A stretch of DNA of 24,719 nucleotides from an uncultured Bacilli bacterium (GCA_934101225.1 CAKOQK010000017.1:1-24719); one strand, 5' to 3'. Shown: positions 15,284 to 23,429, counted from the stretch's first letter. Notes: a model not told the origin generated them from the sequence alone. A program made the numbers and translations.

Positions 15284-15856
15284 ATGGAATTTAAATCAAT
15301 GGAGAAGTGGCGTGTTTTACAGAAGTTTAATATGAGTGAGAAACAGTATAAGAGATTAGTGAAAAGATTAGAAAGAAGACATCCAAATGAGAGATGGATT
15401 GATGAACATTTTGCTCAGAATGGTGAAAGAGTAGTATATCTAAAATTGGAACTTGTAGAATGGATAGAAGAAGTTTATTTAAATAACAATCTATTTTATT
15501 TAAATGCTGAAATTGTTTTCTTTAAAAAACAAATATTAAGATTAGAAGACGAGCTTAATTTTCCTCATAATGAATTTGAATATAAAGATATATCTTTATA
15601 TGATTTAAGAAGTTATTTTAATAGAAGTAAAAATGTTATTGGTGTTGCAGTTAATAGAATGGAAAAAAGAAATAATCAATCATTTAAGTATTTAAAAGAT
15701 GGTAAAGTAATAATTTCTAAAGAAGGCGTTAAATGGTTAAGTGAAAACTATTTCCGTAAAGATTATTTAAAAAAACTAGAATTTTACAAATTAGAACTTC
15801 AAAATGTTAAGCGAAAACGAAATAGATTAAAAGAATATAATATTTTCTATTACTAG
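15284..15856 (+). CDS. Two-repeat HTH-like protein of unknown function
   Basis: 190 residues from ATG 15284 with GGAG about 5 bases upstream; an in-frame GTG at 15260 is unlikely. I do not recognise a named family. It appears to be an internal duplication: residues about 6-85 and about 100-180 share the plan of a helix pair with F-N-M-S / F-N-R-S, then R-L-E-R-R / R-M-E-K-R, a Val/Ile strand, E-W-I / K-W-L, and a long charged helix. Two DNA-binding-like modules in tandem could bind repeated sites such as the direct repeat just upstream. Its position beside the recombinase makes it a candidate regulator or recombination directionality factor. A terminator follows directly. Confidence 0.6.
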   Translation: MEFKSMEKWRVLQKFNMSEKQYKRLVKRLERRHPNERWIDEHFAQNGERVVYLKLELVEWIEEVYLNNNLFYLNAEIVFFKKQILRLEDELNFPHNEFEYKDISLYDLRSYFNRSKNVIGVAVNRMEKRNNQSFKYLKDGKVIISKEGVKWLSENYFRKDYLKKLEFYKLELQNVKRKRNRLKEYNIFYY

Positions 15857-15884
15857 ATTAGTTTGAAATATAACTAATTTTTTT
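15857..15884 (+). terminator. Terminator after the HTH-like gene
   Basis: ATTAGTT (15857-15863) pairs with AACTAAT (15872-15878), followed by a run of Ts to 15884, immediately after the stop codon. Confidence 0.8.
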
Positions 15885-15955
15885 ATGCTCTAATTTTGAT
15901 AATAAAGTCTTATAGTCGTTCTTATTTCATAAAATGAAAGGAGAGGTGTAGATTA

Positions 15956-16048
15956 GTGAATATAACTGAAACTTTCGATAAAGATAAAAACTTGGTTGAT
16001 TTAATAGAGGAGTACTTAAAATTGATGTTAGAAAATAGTAAGCAGTAA
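15956..16048 (+). CDS. Thirty-residue peptide upstream of the recombinase
   Basis: A GTG start at 15956 follows a strong AAAGGAGAGG site. It encodes 30 acidic, helical residues (N-I-T-E-T-F-D-K..., then L-V-D-L-I-E-E-Y-L-K-L-M-L-E-N) ending in TAA. Short helical ORFs of this kind often sit just before serine recombinases in Firmicute elements. The excellent RBS argues that it is real. Role unknown: leader peptide, translational coupler or excision cofactor. Confidence 0.5.
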   Translation: MNITETFDKDKNLVDLIEEYLKLMLENSKQ

Positions 16049-16055
16049 AAGTTTG

Positions 16056-16064
16056 TGGTATAAT
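16056..16064 (+). promoter_or_regulatory. Extended -10 promoter for the serine recombinase
   Basis: TGGTATAAT fits TGnTATAAT and lies about 43 bases before the GTG start of the recombinase. No good -35 is seen. Confidence 0.5.
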
Positions 16065-16106
16065 GATATTGCTTATTAAAGTTATACACATTGGAAGGAG
16101 TAGTAA

Positions 16107-17732
16107 GTGTATAACAATATAATACAAGCGCCAAGTTTTTATAGAGTAGGTTTATATATCAGATTATCAGAAAGTGATGAAGATAAAACTTATGAGTCAG
16201 AGAGTGAAAGTATAATAAATCAAAGAAATCTATTAATGGATTATGTAAAGATGAGTGGCTTTACTTTGGTTGAGGAGTATGTAGATGATGGATTTACAGG
16301 GACTAACTTTGATAGACCTTCTTTTCAAAGATTATTAAAAGATATTGAAAGCGGTCGAATCAATTGCGTAATCACGAAAGACTTATCAAGATTAGGTAGA
16401 GATTACATTCAATGTGGTTATTATGTAGAACAATATTTTCCACAAAAGAAAATTAGATATATTTCTATACTAGATCAAGTTGATACATTTCTAGAAAGCG
16501 CTAATAATGACATTGCTCCATTTAAAGCTTTGTTTAATGATATGACTAGTAAAGATACTTCTAAGAAGATTCGTTCAATACTAAAAAATAAAAAAGAACA
16601 AGGTAAATTTATAGGTAGTAAACCATGTTATGGATATATGAGAGATCCACTTGATAAAGGACATTTAATACCCGATCCAGAAGTTGCTCCCGTTGTTAAA
16701 AAGATATTTAAAATGGTTCATTCTGGAACTGGAGTAAGTGATATAGTATCATACTTAAATGATAATAAGATATTAAGTCCTAGTATGTATAAAAATACTA
16801 AATCATCTTCAAGACAAAAAGTGAATGTATGGACAATATCCTCAGTAAATAAATTATTAAAAAATAGAATGTATACAGGGGATATGGTACAAAATGTTCA
16901 AACAAAATTAAGCTATAAATCTCAAAAGAAAGTTGCTTTAGAAAAAGAATTTTGGATAATAGTAGAAAACACTCATGAACCTCTAGTTAGTAAGACAGTA
17001 TTTGAAGCAATACAAAATGCTCCTGCAAGAGTAAGAACAACTCATTGTAATAGAGAAAAAAGATTATTAGAAAATCTACTTGTATGCAAAGAATGCGGAA
17101 ATTCTTTAAGTGTTCTTTATAGAAAAAATAAAAACTATAAGGATGGAAAATATTGGAGTGTTAATTGCAATAAATATGCAAGAGATCCAAGAAGACATTT
17201 GTGTTATCCACATTTCTTTCCTTATGATAAACTAGAAGAAAAAATAATGAGTGTTATTAAAACTACTTGTCAAAAATATTTAGATAGTTTAAATATCAAA
17301 GAGTTATCTGAAAGAGTATTACAAGATAGAGCAAAGGAAAAGAATGAGAGGCAAAAAGAAAAACAACAATTATTAAATGATATTGATGAATTAAAAAGAA
17401 AATCTGATGCTTTATATGATGATAAATTTAATGGAATAATAAGTGTTGATACTTATACAAGACTGTCGACACAAACGGAAAAACAAATATCAGCCTTAAA
17501 TTATAGAATTTATGAAATTGATAATGAAGAAAATCAGATTAAAGAAGATACAAAAGAAATAGCAAAATATGAAGAACAAATAAAATCACTTTTGAATTTA
17601 GATGAACCTAATAGAGAACTCATAAAGACTTTAGTAAAAAATATTTATATTGATAAAGATAGAAATATAGAAATTCAATATAGATTCAAGGTGCTAAATG
17701 ATATAAAAACTAATTATGAAGAAATAAATTAA
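16107..17732 (+). CDS. Large serine recombinase (site-specific integrase)
   Basis: 541 residues from GTG 16107 with GGAAGGAG eight bases upstream. The N-terminal resolvase domain (about 12-165) contains Y-I-R-L-S with catalytic Ser21, and K-D-L-S-R-L-G-R-D-Y (about 91-100). The Recombinase domain follows (G-Y-M-R-D-P, then V-V-K-K-I-F). A zinc ribbon (C-K-E-C near 325, paired with later Cys residues) comes next, then a coiled coil (about 410-480). These parts and the length fit TnpX/Ccr-like large serine recombinases. Such enzymes join short att sites with a 2-bp core through a Ser-DNA intermediate and need a directionality factor for excision. It lies about 130 bp from attR and is almost certainly the enzyme that inserted the element into the amidase gene. 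Confidence 0.96.
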   Translation: MYNNIIQAPSFYRVGLYIRLSESDEDKTYESESESIINQRNLLMDYVKMSGFTLVEEYVDDGFTGTNFDRPSFQRLLKDIESGRINCVITKDLSRLGRDYIQCGYYVEQYFPQKKIRYISILDQVDTFLESANNDIAPFKALFNDMTSKDTSKKIRSILKNKKEQGKFIGSKPCYGYMRDPLDKGHLIPDPEVAPVVKKIFKMVHSGTGVSDIVSYLNDNKILSPSMYKNTKSSSRQKVNVWTISSVNKLLKNRMYTGDMVQNVQTKLSYKSQKKVALEKEFWIIVENTHEPLVSKTVFEAIQNAPARVRTTHCNREKRLLENLLVCKECGNSLSVLYRKNKNYKDGKYWSVNCNKYARDPRRHLCYPHFFPYDKLEEKIMSVIKTTCQKYLDSLNIKELSERVLQDRAKEKNERQKEKQQLLNDIDELKRKSDALYDDKFNGIISVDTYTRLSTQTEKQISALNYRIYEIDNEENQIKEDTKEIAKYEEQIKSLLNLDEPNRELIKTLVKNIYIDKDRNIEIQYRFKVLNDIKTNYEEIN

Positions 17733-17737
17733 ATAAT

Positions 17738-17795
17738 AAAAATAGGGTTGTAAAATTGTTAATCACACAATCTTACCATCCCCTATACTATTTTT
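17738..17795 (+). terminator. Long hairpin terminator after the recombinase
   Basis: AAAAATAG (17738-17745) pairs with CTATTTTT (17788-17795), with an inner ATTGT/ACAAT stem (17755-17759 and 17767-17771). A and T runs on both sides suggest bidirectional use. It should limit read-through into the downstream amidase fragment. Confidence 0.6.
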
Positions 17796-17856
17796 AGAAA
17801 AAATAGAAATGCAGTAAAATAAAGGAAAAATGATAGCCTAATCACATAAAATCTTT

Positions 17857-17866
17857 CCCGGGGTGC
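17857..17866 (+). other. attR junction (crossover at GGT 17862-17864)
   Basis: CCCGGGGT ends the element and the amidase frame resumes at GCA 17865. The GGT shared with 5516-5518 marks the crossover. The reconstructed attP centre would read CCCGG-GGT-CAGG and attB CCGGA-GGT-GCAG. Confidence 0.75.
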
Positions 17867-18824
17867 AGAAGGTGCTGAAGTAATTTATGCTTTAAGAAAT
17901 AAAGATACACTTGCTAAGAAAATATTAGATGAATTAGAAAAACAAGGACAATTAGTTAGAAAATATTATCAAAGAAGGTTACCTAGTGATTATAATAAAG
18001 ATTATTATTATATGTTGAGGAATACGCCTAATACGGAAGCTTTAATTGTTGAATATGGGTTTTTAGATAATGCTAGTGATGCTAATAAACTTAAAAATAA
18101 TTATAAGAAATATGCTGAAGCGGTTGTTAAAGCAGTAACTGAGTATGCTGGTTATAAATATGTTCCTCTTGCTGGTAGCGATTATTATGTTGTAAAAAAA
18201 GGAGATACTTTATGGAGTATTGCAAAAGCTTATGGTATTCCTGTTGAAAAGTTAAAATCTCTAAATAATTTAACTAGTAATAATTTAACTATAGGTGATT
18301 CTTTAATTGTTAAGGATAGCAGTGAAAAAAATGATAGTAGTTCTAGTGCTGATAATAATAATAAATATTATATAGTTAAAAAAGGAGATAGTTTGTATTC
18401 AATTGCTAGAAGAAATAATATGACTGTGGATGAACTTAAGTCTTTAAATAATTTAACTAGTAATATTCTATCTATTGGACAGAAATTAATAATTAGTAGT
18501 GGTTCTAATGTTCCAAATAATGTTTATGTAGTTAAAAAGGGTGATACTTTATGGAGTATAGCTAATAATTTTAATGTTAGTATAAATGATTTGAAGAACG
18601 CGAATAATAAGAGTAATAATAGTTTAAGTATTGGTGAGCAACTAATAATTCCGGGCAAAAGTAATGGTGAAAATGTTAACACAACTATTTATACAGTTAA
18701 GAGTGGAGATAATCTTTATAGTATTGCAAGACGTTATAATGTAACTGTTAATGAGATAAAATCATTAAATAATTTAACTAGTAATTTACTTAGTATAGGA
18801 CAAAAATTAAGTATTCCAATATAA
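17865..18824 (+). pseudogene. N-acetylmuramoyl-L-alanine amidase, C-terminal half with four LysM repeats
   Basis: The amidase frame resumes at 17865 (A-E-G-A-E-V-I-Y-A-L-R-N) and is open for 319 codons. It holds the rest of the Amidase_3 domain, including the catalytic Glu in L-I-V-E-Y-G-F-L-D-N. Four LysM modules follow, each beginning near V-K-K-G-D or V-K-S-G-D (about bases 18184, 18364, 18523 and 18688) and separated by Ser/Asn linkers. LysM binds peptidoglycan glycan chains. The fragment has no start codon until ATG 18012, which lacks an RBS and would lose part of the catalytic domain. It is probably silent while the element is present. Joined to the N-terminal half it gives an ordinary 406-residue enzyme without a signal peptide. 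Confidence 0.9.
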
Positions 18825-18827
18825 AAT

Positions 18828-18877
18828 AAAAAGATTATATTTCTAATAAATTAATATTAGGATATAATCTTTTTTTT
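18828..18877. terminator. Bidirectional terminator between the amidase and LCP genes
   Basis: AAAAAGATTATAT and ATATAATCTTTTT form the outer stem, and CTAATA/TATTAG form an inner stem. A- and T-runs on both sides serve the two convergent genes. The LCP stop codon lies within its edge. Confidence 0.85.
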
Positions 18878-20738
18878 ATTCTTCTGTTTCGGCGATATTT
18901 TTACATACTGTAACTTTTAAGTTTTCAATGTTATTAGTAAGTGTTCCACTTCGAATATCTTGATTTGTTATTTTGTTATTTTCACAATCGTTTGATGTAT
19001 ATTCTTCTTCTGTTATGGTAATATTTCTAGAACTTGCCCATCCTTTAACGTATTCTATAGATGAGCCAATAAAGTTTGGTAAGGTTTCATTTCTTGTTCC
19101 TGAAGTTACGTTTTTACCTATAACAGGGATAGTAAACTCTTTATTTGCTGAGAATGAGAATGTTTTAATTAATTCAGTATTTTGTAATTCTAGATTTTCT
19201 TTCATTGCTTTTACAATTTCTTTTAAACTATTTTCATAATATTGGAATGTATACATATCATAACCATTTTGATATATTGTTAAATCGTAACCACTTAGGT
19301 ATGTTTTTTGAATATTTATGAAATTATTATCATCAAAATTATTATTAAGTAAGATATTTTTGCCTACATTATAAAAGTTTAATATTTCTTTAGTTGCCAT
19401 GTTTGTATCAATATTATTTGATACTGCATTTAATAATTTATAAAAAGTATCAATTGATCTAATTGTTTTAGTTTTATTAGCGATAGCAGTCACAACTGCT
19501 TGTTGATGTTCAATTCTTTTAAAATCAGATGATGCAAATTGATGTCTGTTTCTTGAGTAAGCAAGGGCTTGTTCTCCATTAAGTGTTTGATTAGGGCCTG
19601 GCGTTATATATACTAAATTTTCACCAAAGCTACGATTTGAATCTTGTTCACAAATTTTATCGCCACAATTAATGTTTCCATTTTTTCTAAAATCTGGTTT
19701 ATCTATATTCAAGGTAATACCGCCAAGGGCATCTACTAAAGAAACTACACCTTTAAAGTTAATTTTTACATAATAGTCAATATTTATATCAATTAAATTT
19801 TGAATTGTATCAATCATACATTTAGTACCATAACTTGCTGCTGAGTTAATTTTATTACTTTTATTATTATTACAAGCAATTGGTACATATGTGTCTCTTG
19901 GAATAGAGAAAATAGTTGCTGATAATGTTTTAGGATTGAATGTTAATAACATTATGGAATCACCATTAAATGCAGCATTATTTGATAAACCATCATATTC
20001 AGAATCAACACCTAGTAGCAAAACTGTAAATGGTTCAGTAACTGATTTATTTGTTGATGCAACTGTATCTTGATTTTTCATTTGTTTGCTATAACTATCT
20101 ATTATAAATGTCTCATTTGCAATGTTTGCAAATTTATCAATATTATTATATTTTAAAACATAGTTTCCATTGATAAATATTGCATCTACTTCTTTATTAT
20201 ATAAAGCATCAAGTAATTTTTCATAAGTATCATATTCCTTTATTTTAACTTTCATACCTTTATTTGCAATATATTCTTGAGGTAAAATATATCCTTCAAT
20301 ATCTTCTTCATTGTTAATTAAGCCAATAGTTTTTATTTCAATATCTTTATTTAAACTAATTAAATTAGATGTATAAATTATTTTATCTTTACTTATATTA
20401 TCTACTATTTTATAAGTTTTATTTATATAGTAATAGCCAAATGAATTAACACCAGTAAATATGGTTGTAAGTACTAATAAAATGGTTAAAATTACATGCT
20501 TTTTTAAGATTAATAAAACTAGTCCAATAAATAGAAATAAAATTAAGTTTAAATATAAAAATATTATTAAGATAGTTCTGAATAATGTTTCAATATTTCC
20601 TAATAAAATTAAACTATATGAAAATAAAATTATTGATATTAAGTATAAAATAAATAGTATATAGAAAGATATACGATATATCTTATTTGTTTTTTTTAAT
20701 TTTTTAAATAAATTTTTAATATTCCTTTTTTTACTCAT
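18876..20738 (-). CDS. LytR-CpsA-Psr (LCP) family protein with N-terminal membrane domain and PASTA-like tail
   Basis: 620 residues from the minus-strand ATG at 20738 with AGGTG six bases upstream; an in-frame GTG at 20747 is less likely. Three hydrophobic helices lie at about 21-43, 53-77 and 80-100. A region of about 110 residues that looks like a solute-binding-protein lobe follows (I-K-T-I-G-L, then L-L-D-A-L-Y-N-K-E-V-D-A-I-F-I). The LCP catalytic domain starts near 235 (F-T-V-L-L-L-G-V-D) with the key Arg in S-I-P-R-D-T-Y and the Y-S-R-N-R-H plus D-F-K-R-I-E-H-Q-Q motif. The C-terminus (about 545-615) resembles a PASTA domain (L-P-N-F-I-G, then V-K-G-W-A). LCP enzymes attach undecaprenyl-linked glycopolymers to peptidoglycan on the outer face of the membrane. 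It faces the amidase gene across a shared terminator. Confidence 0.92.
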   Translation of the reverse strand: MSKKRNIKNLFKKLKKTNKIYRISFYILFILYLISIILFSYSLILLGNIETLFRTILIIFLYLNLILFLFIGLVLLILKKHVILTILLVLTTIFTGVNSFGYYYINKTYKIVDNISKDKIIYTSNLISLNKDIEIKTIGLINNEEDIEGYILPQEYIANKGMKVKIKEYDTYEKLLDALYNKEVDAIFINGNYVLKYNNIDKFANIANETFIIDSYSKQMKNQDTVASTNKSVTEPFTVLLLGVDSEYDGLSNNAAFNGDSIMLLTFNPKTLSATIFSIPRDTYVPIACNNNKSNKINSAASYGTKCMIDTIQNLIDINIDYYVKINFKGVVSLVDALGGITLNIDKPDFRKNGNINCGDKICEQDSNRSFGENLVYITPGPNQTLNGEQALAYSRNRHQFASSDFKRIEHQQAVVTAIANKTKTIRSIDTFYKLLNAVSNNIDTNMATKEILNFYNVGKNILLNNNFDDNNFINIQKTYLSGYDLTIYQNGYDMYTFQYYENSLKEIVKAMKENLELQNTELIKTFSFSANKEFTIPVIGKNVTSGTRNETLPNFIGSSIEYVKGWASSRNITITEEEYTSNDCENNKITNQDIRSGTLTNNIENLKVTVCKNIAETEE

Positions 20739-20844
20739 GGCTTTCACCTATTATAAATATTAACATAATTTTTTTTAAAATAAAAGTGATATATGCCAAT
20801 TCGTTAAGTCATTATATAACATAAAATAATATGGGTGATGGAAT

Positions 20845-21072
20845 GTGGATAGTACAATAATTATTATTGTTGGATTAATTGTATCATTAATATCAATAGT
20901 AACGCCTATAATTAAACTTAATAATAATTTAACTAGATTAAATGTAACGATAGTGGGACTAACTAATTCAATGGAAGAAGTTCTTATTACAACTAAAAAT
21001 CATGAAAAAAGAATTATGTATTTGGAGCATAACTGGAAGAGTGGTGATGCAAATGGAGATAACAATTCCTAG
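20845..21072 (+). CDS. Small single-pass membrane protein upstream of the holin-like gene
   Basis: 75 residues from GTG 20845; GGGTGATGG lies directly upstream. One N-terminal transmembrane helix (about 4-24, Ile/Val-rich) is followed by a heptad-like amphipathic stretch (L-N-N-N-L-T-R-L-N-V-T) and a charged tail. This is the layout of BhlA/XhlA-type holin accessory proteins, but sequence evidence is weak. Its last 26 bases overlap the next gene, so the two are translationally linked. Confidence 0.6.
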   Translation: MDSTIIIIVGLIVSLISIVTPIIKLNNNLTRLNVTIVGLTNSMEEVLITTKNHEKRIMYLEHNWKSGDANGDNNS

Positions 21073-21307
21073 TGTTATTTCACTTATGACTTTAATTATT
21101 GGTTATATTAGTAAATATTTGGGATTAGATAGTAAATATATTCCATTTCAAAATATTGTTATTGGAGTTTTATCAGGATTATTAGTATATTTTTTAAAGT
21201 TAGATACAAATATATGGAGTGCTTTAGTTATATGTTTAATTTCAGCATTATCAGCAGGTGGTTTATATGATTCTATTAAAAAAAATAATGATGGAGAAAT
21301 AAGTTAA
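21047..21307 (+). CDS. Phage-holin-family small membrane protein
   Basis: 86 residues from ATG 21047; ATG 21053 (M-E-I-T-I-P) is equally plausible. It has two or three hydrophobic helices (about 6-20, 30-47 and 52-70) joined by short polar loops, with a charged C-terminus (K-K-N-N-D-G-E-I-S). The pattern fits the Phage_holin_5_2-like group. Holins make membrane pores for export of murein hydrolases. No phage genes are nearby, so this may be a domesticated pair serving the chromosomal amidase whose broken gene lies 2 kb upstream. The functional link is inference. Confidence 0.65.
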   Translation: MQMEITIPSVISLMTLIIGYISKYLGLDSKYIPFQNIVIGVLSGLLVYFLKLDTNIWSALVICLISALSAGGLYDSIKKNNDGEIS

Positions 21308-21336
21308 ATTATTAAAATTTAAAATTATTTATTTTG

Positions 21337-21366
21337 AAGAACTTTAAATTTTTAGAGTTCTTTTTC
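21337..21366 (+). terminator. Terminator after the holin-like pair
   Basis: AAGAACTTTAAA pairs with TTTAGAGTTCTT (one G-U pair) and is followed by Ts. Confidence 0.8.
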
Positions 21367-21389
21367 TAATTTACTAAAAATAAGTTACA

Positions 21390-21398
21390 TGATATACT
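21390..21398 (+). promoter_or_regulatory. Extended -10 promoter for the two envelope genes
   Basis: TGATATACT fits the TGnTATAnT form and lies 30 bases before ATG 21428. It overlaps an in-frame upstream start at 21389, which argues against that start. Confidence 0.5.
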
Positions 21399-21427
21399 AT
21401 AAAGGAAGAAGAAGGGAACTAATTAAT

Positions 21428-21805
21428 ATGAAAAAAGTTATAAAATTTGTTATAGTTCTATTGTGTTGTTTAGGAGTTTTTTTAATCTATAATTATATAA
21501 AACCAGTAGATGATACTTATAAGTTACATATTAAATGTAATAACCATAGTGAATCTTATAGTGTTATGATTAATGATGAAATTATGTTTGCAACCGATGA
21601 TGAAAAGTGTAAATTAAATTTAAAAGTAGAAGATATAAGTAGAAATTATATTAAATTAAATTCTAATACATTTTTTTATAAAATTAATGGTAGAGATTTA
21701 ATAGATAGTTTAACTTTGTCATATGATGTATATGTATCTAGTGATAGTGATTTAACTTTGGTTGGTCATGATAAAGATACTAGATTTGAGTTTTCTTATA
21801 AATAA
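21428..21805 (+). CDS. Small membrane-anchored extracytoplasmic protein, unknown
   Basis: 125 residues from ATG 21428 (M-K-K-V-I-K-F-V-I-V-L-L-C-C-L-G-V-F-L). A single N-terminal hydrophobic helix (5-22) acts as anchor or signal. The Cys pair within it could be a lipobox, but the context is not typical. The remaining 100 residues look beta-rich, with Cys in I-K-C-N-N-H and D-E-K-C-K-L that may form a disulfide. No family is recognised. It is followed 20 bases later by the cadherin-like protein gene, so they are probably one operon with a shared envelope role. Confidence 0.65.
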   Translation: MKKVIKFVIVLLCCLGVFLIYNYIKPVDDTYKLHIKCNNHSESYSVMINDEIMFATDDEKCKLNLKVEDISRNYIKLNSNTFFYKINGRDLIDSLTLSYDVYVSSDSDLTLVGHDKDTRFEFSYK

Positions 21806-21825
21806 TTATTAATGGGTGGGTAGAA

Positions 21826-23415
21826 ATGAAAAAATTTATTTTATTATTTACTTTTTTATTATTACCAAATGTTGTGTTTGCAGATAATGAGTTTTTACTT
21901 TCTTGTGATAAAAATAAAATTAATGTAAATGATCAAGTTATTTGTAGATTATCATTTAAATCTGATGATGAGTATAATTATATTAAGTATGATATAGCAG
22001 AACTTGATGGACTTTCTTTAGTTGATGTAAGAAGTAATTATTCTAATTTATGGAATGTGAAAAATAATGAAAGTGTATCACAAAATATAGTAAATGGTTT
22101 ACAAGAATTTGGTATTTTATTGTTTAAGGCTGATAAATCTGGAGAATATAGTGTTAAAGTTACTAATATTTCTTATGGTGTTTATGATTCTGGTGAGTTA
22201 AAAGATGTAAAAGAAGTTAACACGAAGGTTAAAGTTATTAGTGATGATAATTTTTTAAAAAGTATAAAAATTAATGATGTAGAAATTGAAGATTTTGATA
22301 TTAATAAATTTAATTATACTTATGAAACTGATTTAAGTGAGATTAATATTGAGGCTATTTCTAATAATAATTTTGCAAGTGTGAGTAGTACTGGAAAGAT
22401 AACCTTAACTAAACATTTAGAAAGATTAGTTGTTCCTATAATTGTTACCAGTGAAAGTGGTGCTTGTAGAGCATATATCTTAAATATTGTTAATAAAAAA
22501 TATGTTGATAATAATATAGATAAAACACTAGAAGATTTAATTATTAAAAATGATGCAGGAAATACAATTATTTTTAATTTTAAAAGCGAGGTATATGACT
22601 ATAATATCGAAGTTGGTAATAAAGTAAATTATGTAAATATTTCACCTAAAATTTTGAATAAAGATTGTTCATTTGTTAAAGGATATAATGGTGGTAACGT
22701 TAATATTAAACCTGGTAATAACATAGTATTAATTAAAATAGCTGATAAGGAAAATAATGAAAAAACTTATGTTTTAAATATTATTAAGCCTATAGAATCT
22801 TTTTCAAATAATAGTTATTTAAAATCTATTGATATAAAAGGTTATAATTTAAAATTTAGTAAAAAAGTAAGAAATTATAATTTAGAAATTAAAAGAAATG
22901 ATAAAAGTTTAGATATTAGTCCGATTCTTGATGATGAAAAGGCTTCATATGTAATTAGTGGAAATGAGAATTTAAAAAATGGTAGTGTTATTTATATAAC
23001 AGTTACTGCTCCTGATACATCTAATACGGTTTATACTATTAATATAAGTGTTAAAAAAGTTAATATGTTTGTAATTCTTTATTTAATTATTCCAGTTGGA
23101 TTAATATATTTAGGATATAAAAATAAAGATAATATTGTTAAGTTACTAAAGAAGAAGAAATCGATTGATGATTTATCTTATGAAGAATTATTAACTAGAT
23201 ATAATTTGAGTTATAAAGATAAGGGATTAACTAAATTTTTTGATAAATTAAGTGAAGTGGATAAGAGTACTATTTTGATTGATTCTTTAAAAAATAATAT
23301 TTTAGCTAATAAAACTAGTTTATACTTAGACTTATATAAAGCAAGTAAACATGGTGTTAAAAAGAATAAAAAAGCTAGTACTAAAAACAAGGTTAAGAAA
23401 AATAAAAAGAAATGA
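21826..23415 (+). CDS. Secreted membrane-anchored protein with cadherin-like beta-sandwich repeats
   Basis: 529 residues from ATG 21826 with GGGTGGG upstream. There is a clear signal peptide (M-K-K-F-I-L-L-F-T-F-L-L-L-P-N-V-V-F-A, cut near 20). A first domain (about 20-135) resembles a cohesin-like beta sandwich. About three cadherin-like (PF12733-type) modules follow near 140-220, 232-315 and 325-405, each opening F-L-K-S-I, T-L-E-D-L or Y-L-K-S-I and closing with a Y-x-L-N-I or Y-T-I-N-I strand. One transmembrane helix (about 412-430) precedes a cytoplasmic tail whose last 25 residues are nearly all Lys, Asn and Ser. Such proteins usually act in adhesion or envelope assembly. The gene ends in TGA, which supports the standard genetic code. 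Confidence 0.8.
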   Translation: MKKFILLFTFLLLPNVVFADNEFLLSCDKNKINVNDQVICRLSFKSDDEYNYIKYDIAELDGLSLVDVRSNYSNLWNVKNNESVSQNIVNGLQEFGILLFKADKSGEYSVKVTNISYGVYDSGELKDVKEVNTKVKVISDDNFLKSIKINDVEIEDFDINKFNYTYETDLSEINIEAISNNNFASVSSTGKITLTKHLERLVVPIIVTSESGACRAYILNIVNKKYVDNNIDKTLEDLIIKNDAGNTIIFNFKSEVYDYNIEVGNKVNYVNISPKILNKDCSFVKGYNGGNVNIKPGNNIVLIKIADKENNEKTYVLNIIKPIESFSNNSYLKSIDIKGYNLKFSKKVRNYNLEIKRNDKSLDISPILDDEKASYVISGNENLKNGSVIYITVTAPDTSNTVYTINISVKKVNMFVILYLIIPVGLIYLGYKNKDNIVKLLKKKKSIDDLSYEELLTRYNLSYKDKGLTKFFDKLSEVDKSTILIDSLKNNILANKTSLYLDLYKASKHGVKKNKKASTKNKVKKNKKK

Positions 23416-23429
23416 ATATTTTGATAGGA

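Larger units (their letters stand above)
5519..17864 (+). mobile_element. 12.3-kb serine-recombinase integrative element carrying defence-type genes
   Basis: Both boundaries come from the broken amidase. Bases up to 5518 and from 17865 join into one open 406-residue amidase frame, so the inserted DNA is 12,346 bp (the shared GGT makes the ends uncertain by up to 3 bp). A large serine recombinase sits about 130 bp from the right end, the usual place for an integrase. The cargo is a DUF3644/HEPN-like gene, a Dam methyltransferase with a restriction-enzyme-like partner, a five-gene ParB/nuclease/SNF2/ParB/PIN cassette, and a few small regulator-like genes. There are no relaxase, type IV secretion, capsid, portal or terminase genes, so spread must rely on excision plus a helper or natural transfer. 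The degraded initiator-like gene at the left end suggests descent from a larger replicating element. Confidence 0.88.
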
